Of a DNA stretch of 17,375 nucleotides, positions 16,654 to 17,375 are shown piece after piece. Where the stretch lies: contig JAGVMW010000095.1 of NCBI GenBank assembly GCA_020053615.1, positions 1-17,375 on the forward strand. Reading direction: 5' to 3'. A model generated the notes under the pieces. It did no database searches and was not told the DNA's origin. It worked only from the letters and a program-made list of their open reading frames with translations. The position numbers and the translations under genes were made by a program. Each line of letters begins with the position of its first letter. Within the stretch, counting starts at the first letter, position 1. Source of the stretch: an archaeon (lineage in GTDB: Archaea; Nanobdellota; Nanobdellia; Woesearchaeales; GW2011-AR9).

Positions 16654-17178
16654 ATGACACAAATATCATTAATGGAAAACGCATGGAAAAGTGCTAGAAA
16701 AAATATTTTTAGATTGGAGGCTATTCCAGAATACGGTGTCCCTGAAGATTTAGTCCAATTTGAAAAATGGAAACTAGGAGAATCTGATTTAGATGAAGCT
16801 TCAATAAATTGGTTAGGGAACTTGAACAAAACCAAAGAACGAGGGGTAAAAATGCAAAGAGTAAGAGTTGTTCCGCTTCCTCTTTCGGATTACATTAAGT
16901 ATGAGATTTATTTTTGGAAACATTCCATGCAGAATGGGGAAGAAATATTATTCTTAGAGGAAAAAGAATATGACCGATTGATACAACCTCTTAATTTCAA
17001 ACCTAAAGATTTTTGGATGTTCGACGATAAAGTTCTAATAATATTTCACTACGATAAAACTGGAGATTTTGTGATGGAAGAGTCAATTACTGATATGCAA
17101 ACAACAAATGAACATCTTGAATTAAAACAGAAGTTGTTGCAAAGTGCAATTCCAATGGAAGAATTCCTGGAGAAGTAA
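16654..17178 (+). CDS. DUF6879-like protein
   Basis: This is a 174-residue cytosolic protein with no signal or membrane segment. Its pattern matches what I recall of DUF6879: an N-terminal SARKNIFRLEAIPEYGVPED region, WL at about 53-54, then QRVRVVPLPLSDYIKYEIYF and NGEEILFL, followed by KPKDFWMFDDKVLIIFHYD. The family is known mainly from Streptomyces and related actinomycetes, often beside XRE-type regulators, and its biochemical function is unknown. Here it is the second gene of an operon with the lipid-kinase homologue, 13 bp downstream with its own ribosome binding site. AT-rich base use resembles its neighbours, so any transfer from bacteria is not recent. The family assignment is from memory of the consensus and should be confirmed by profile search. 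Confidence 0.7.
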   Translation: MTQISLMENAWKSARKNIFRLEAIPEYGVPEDLVQFEKWKLGESDLDEASINWLGNLNKTKERGVKMQRVRVVPLPLSDYIKYEIYFWKHSMQNGEEILFLEEKEYDRLIQPLNFKPKDFWMFDDKVLIIFHYDKTGDFVMEESITDMQTTNEHLELKQKLLQSAIPMEEFLEK

Positions 17179-17217
17179 AAAACATTGTTGAGAAAGATAT
17201 TTAATCTTCAATGTTTT
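17179..17217 (+). terminator. Long hairpin directly after the stop codon, probable terminator
   Basis: AAAACATTG (17179-17187) pairs with CAATGTTTT (17209-17217) over 9 bp, and the loop contains a further AAGAT (17194-17198)/ATCTT (17204-17208) stem. The 3' arm ends in TTTT. It starts at the base after the TAA of the DUF6879-like gene, so it most likely ends the kinase/DUF6879 transcript. Confidence 0.5.
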
Positions 17218-17282
17218 CTAATATCTCTTTCGTAGAAATGTAGATGATATTACTTTGCCAATTCCTAATACTCCTCATAATA

Positions 17283-17375
17283 GTAATACTTCAGTAAAGT
17301 GAAGCGTTACCGTCATCAGGTCGAGCTTCTTAGATTTTAACATCCAGCTGACAAGAGGGTTGCCTCCTACGGAGA
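17283..17375 (-). ncRNA. Partial relative of the structured element, cut by the window edge
   Basis: Read on the minus strand, the edge begins with CTCC-GTA-GGAG and GAGG-CAAC-CCTC overlapping hairpins (17355-17374). They are followed by AGAAGCTCGA (17321-17330) and GACCTGATGA (17313-17322). In the 14671-14837 element, read on plus, the same order occurs: CCCC-GTAT-GGGG, CAAG, CCCC, AGAATTTTGA and GACCTGATGA. The spacing from CAA to GACCTGATGA is 37 bases here and 41 there. A GTAA/TTAC plus CTTCA/TGAAG hairpin (17283-17310) follows. Paired bases differ but pairing is kept, which supports a common RNA fold. The other half lies beyond the window. Confidence 0.4.

Noticed and set aside
17313..17375. 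Resemblance to TPP or SAM-I riboswitch motifs (ACCTGATGA, GGCAACC)
   Set aside because: Only short matches exist; the order and remaining conserved elements of those riboswitches are absent.

Overview
The window looks like chromosomal DNA from a small-genome archaeon, most likely a DPANN lineage of the Woesearchaeota/Pacearchaeota type (moderate confidence). Three things point there: an archaeal-type ribosomal protein L10e (uL16 family), TTTATAAA boxes placed about 25-30 bp before start codons as expected for leaderless archaeal mRNAs, and two giant, Asn/Ser/Thr-rich, sequon-dense surface proteins built from parallel beta-helix and Ig-like modules.

Layout. 1-256: possible tail of an upstream gene, two small GC-rich hairpins with T-tracts, then a promoter with candidate operator palindromes. 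257-823 (+): a regulator made of two fused ArsR-type winged-helix domains. 820-8520 (+): a 2566-residue surface protein whose ATG overlaps the regulator's TGA, so the two form a coupled operon. 8531-14563 (-): a second giant surface protein of 2010 residues, convergent with the first, with only 10 bp between stop codons. 14564-14852: a gene-free stretch with a nested, highly self-complementary element (14671-14837) that looks like a structured RNA. 14853-15368 (-): ribosomal protein L10e. 15492-16640 (+): a diacylglycerol/lipid-kinase-family protein, divergent from L10e. 16654-17178 (+): a protein matching the DUF6879 pattern, better known from actinomycetes. 17179-17375: a terminator-like hairpin and then, at the right edge, part of a second copy of the core of the structured element, on the opposite strand.

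How the parts may work together. The fused ArsR protein probably controls its own promoter and so the giant adhesin-like protein translated after it. The two giants share an N-terminal membrane segment, an [I/L]TGAAV motif, the same beta-helix entry module and a common 'KWYVDVNV' module, and are probably partners or paralogues on the cell surface. The L10e and lipid-kinase/DUF6879 units are separate from this surface locus. The most novel items are the two-copy RNA-like element, the single-chain ArsR dimer coupled to a giant surface protein, and an apparent DUF6879 protein in an archaeon.
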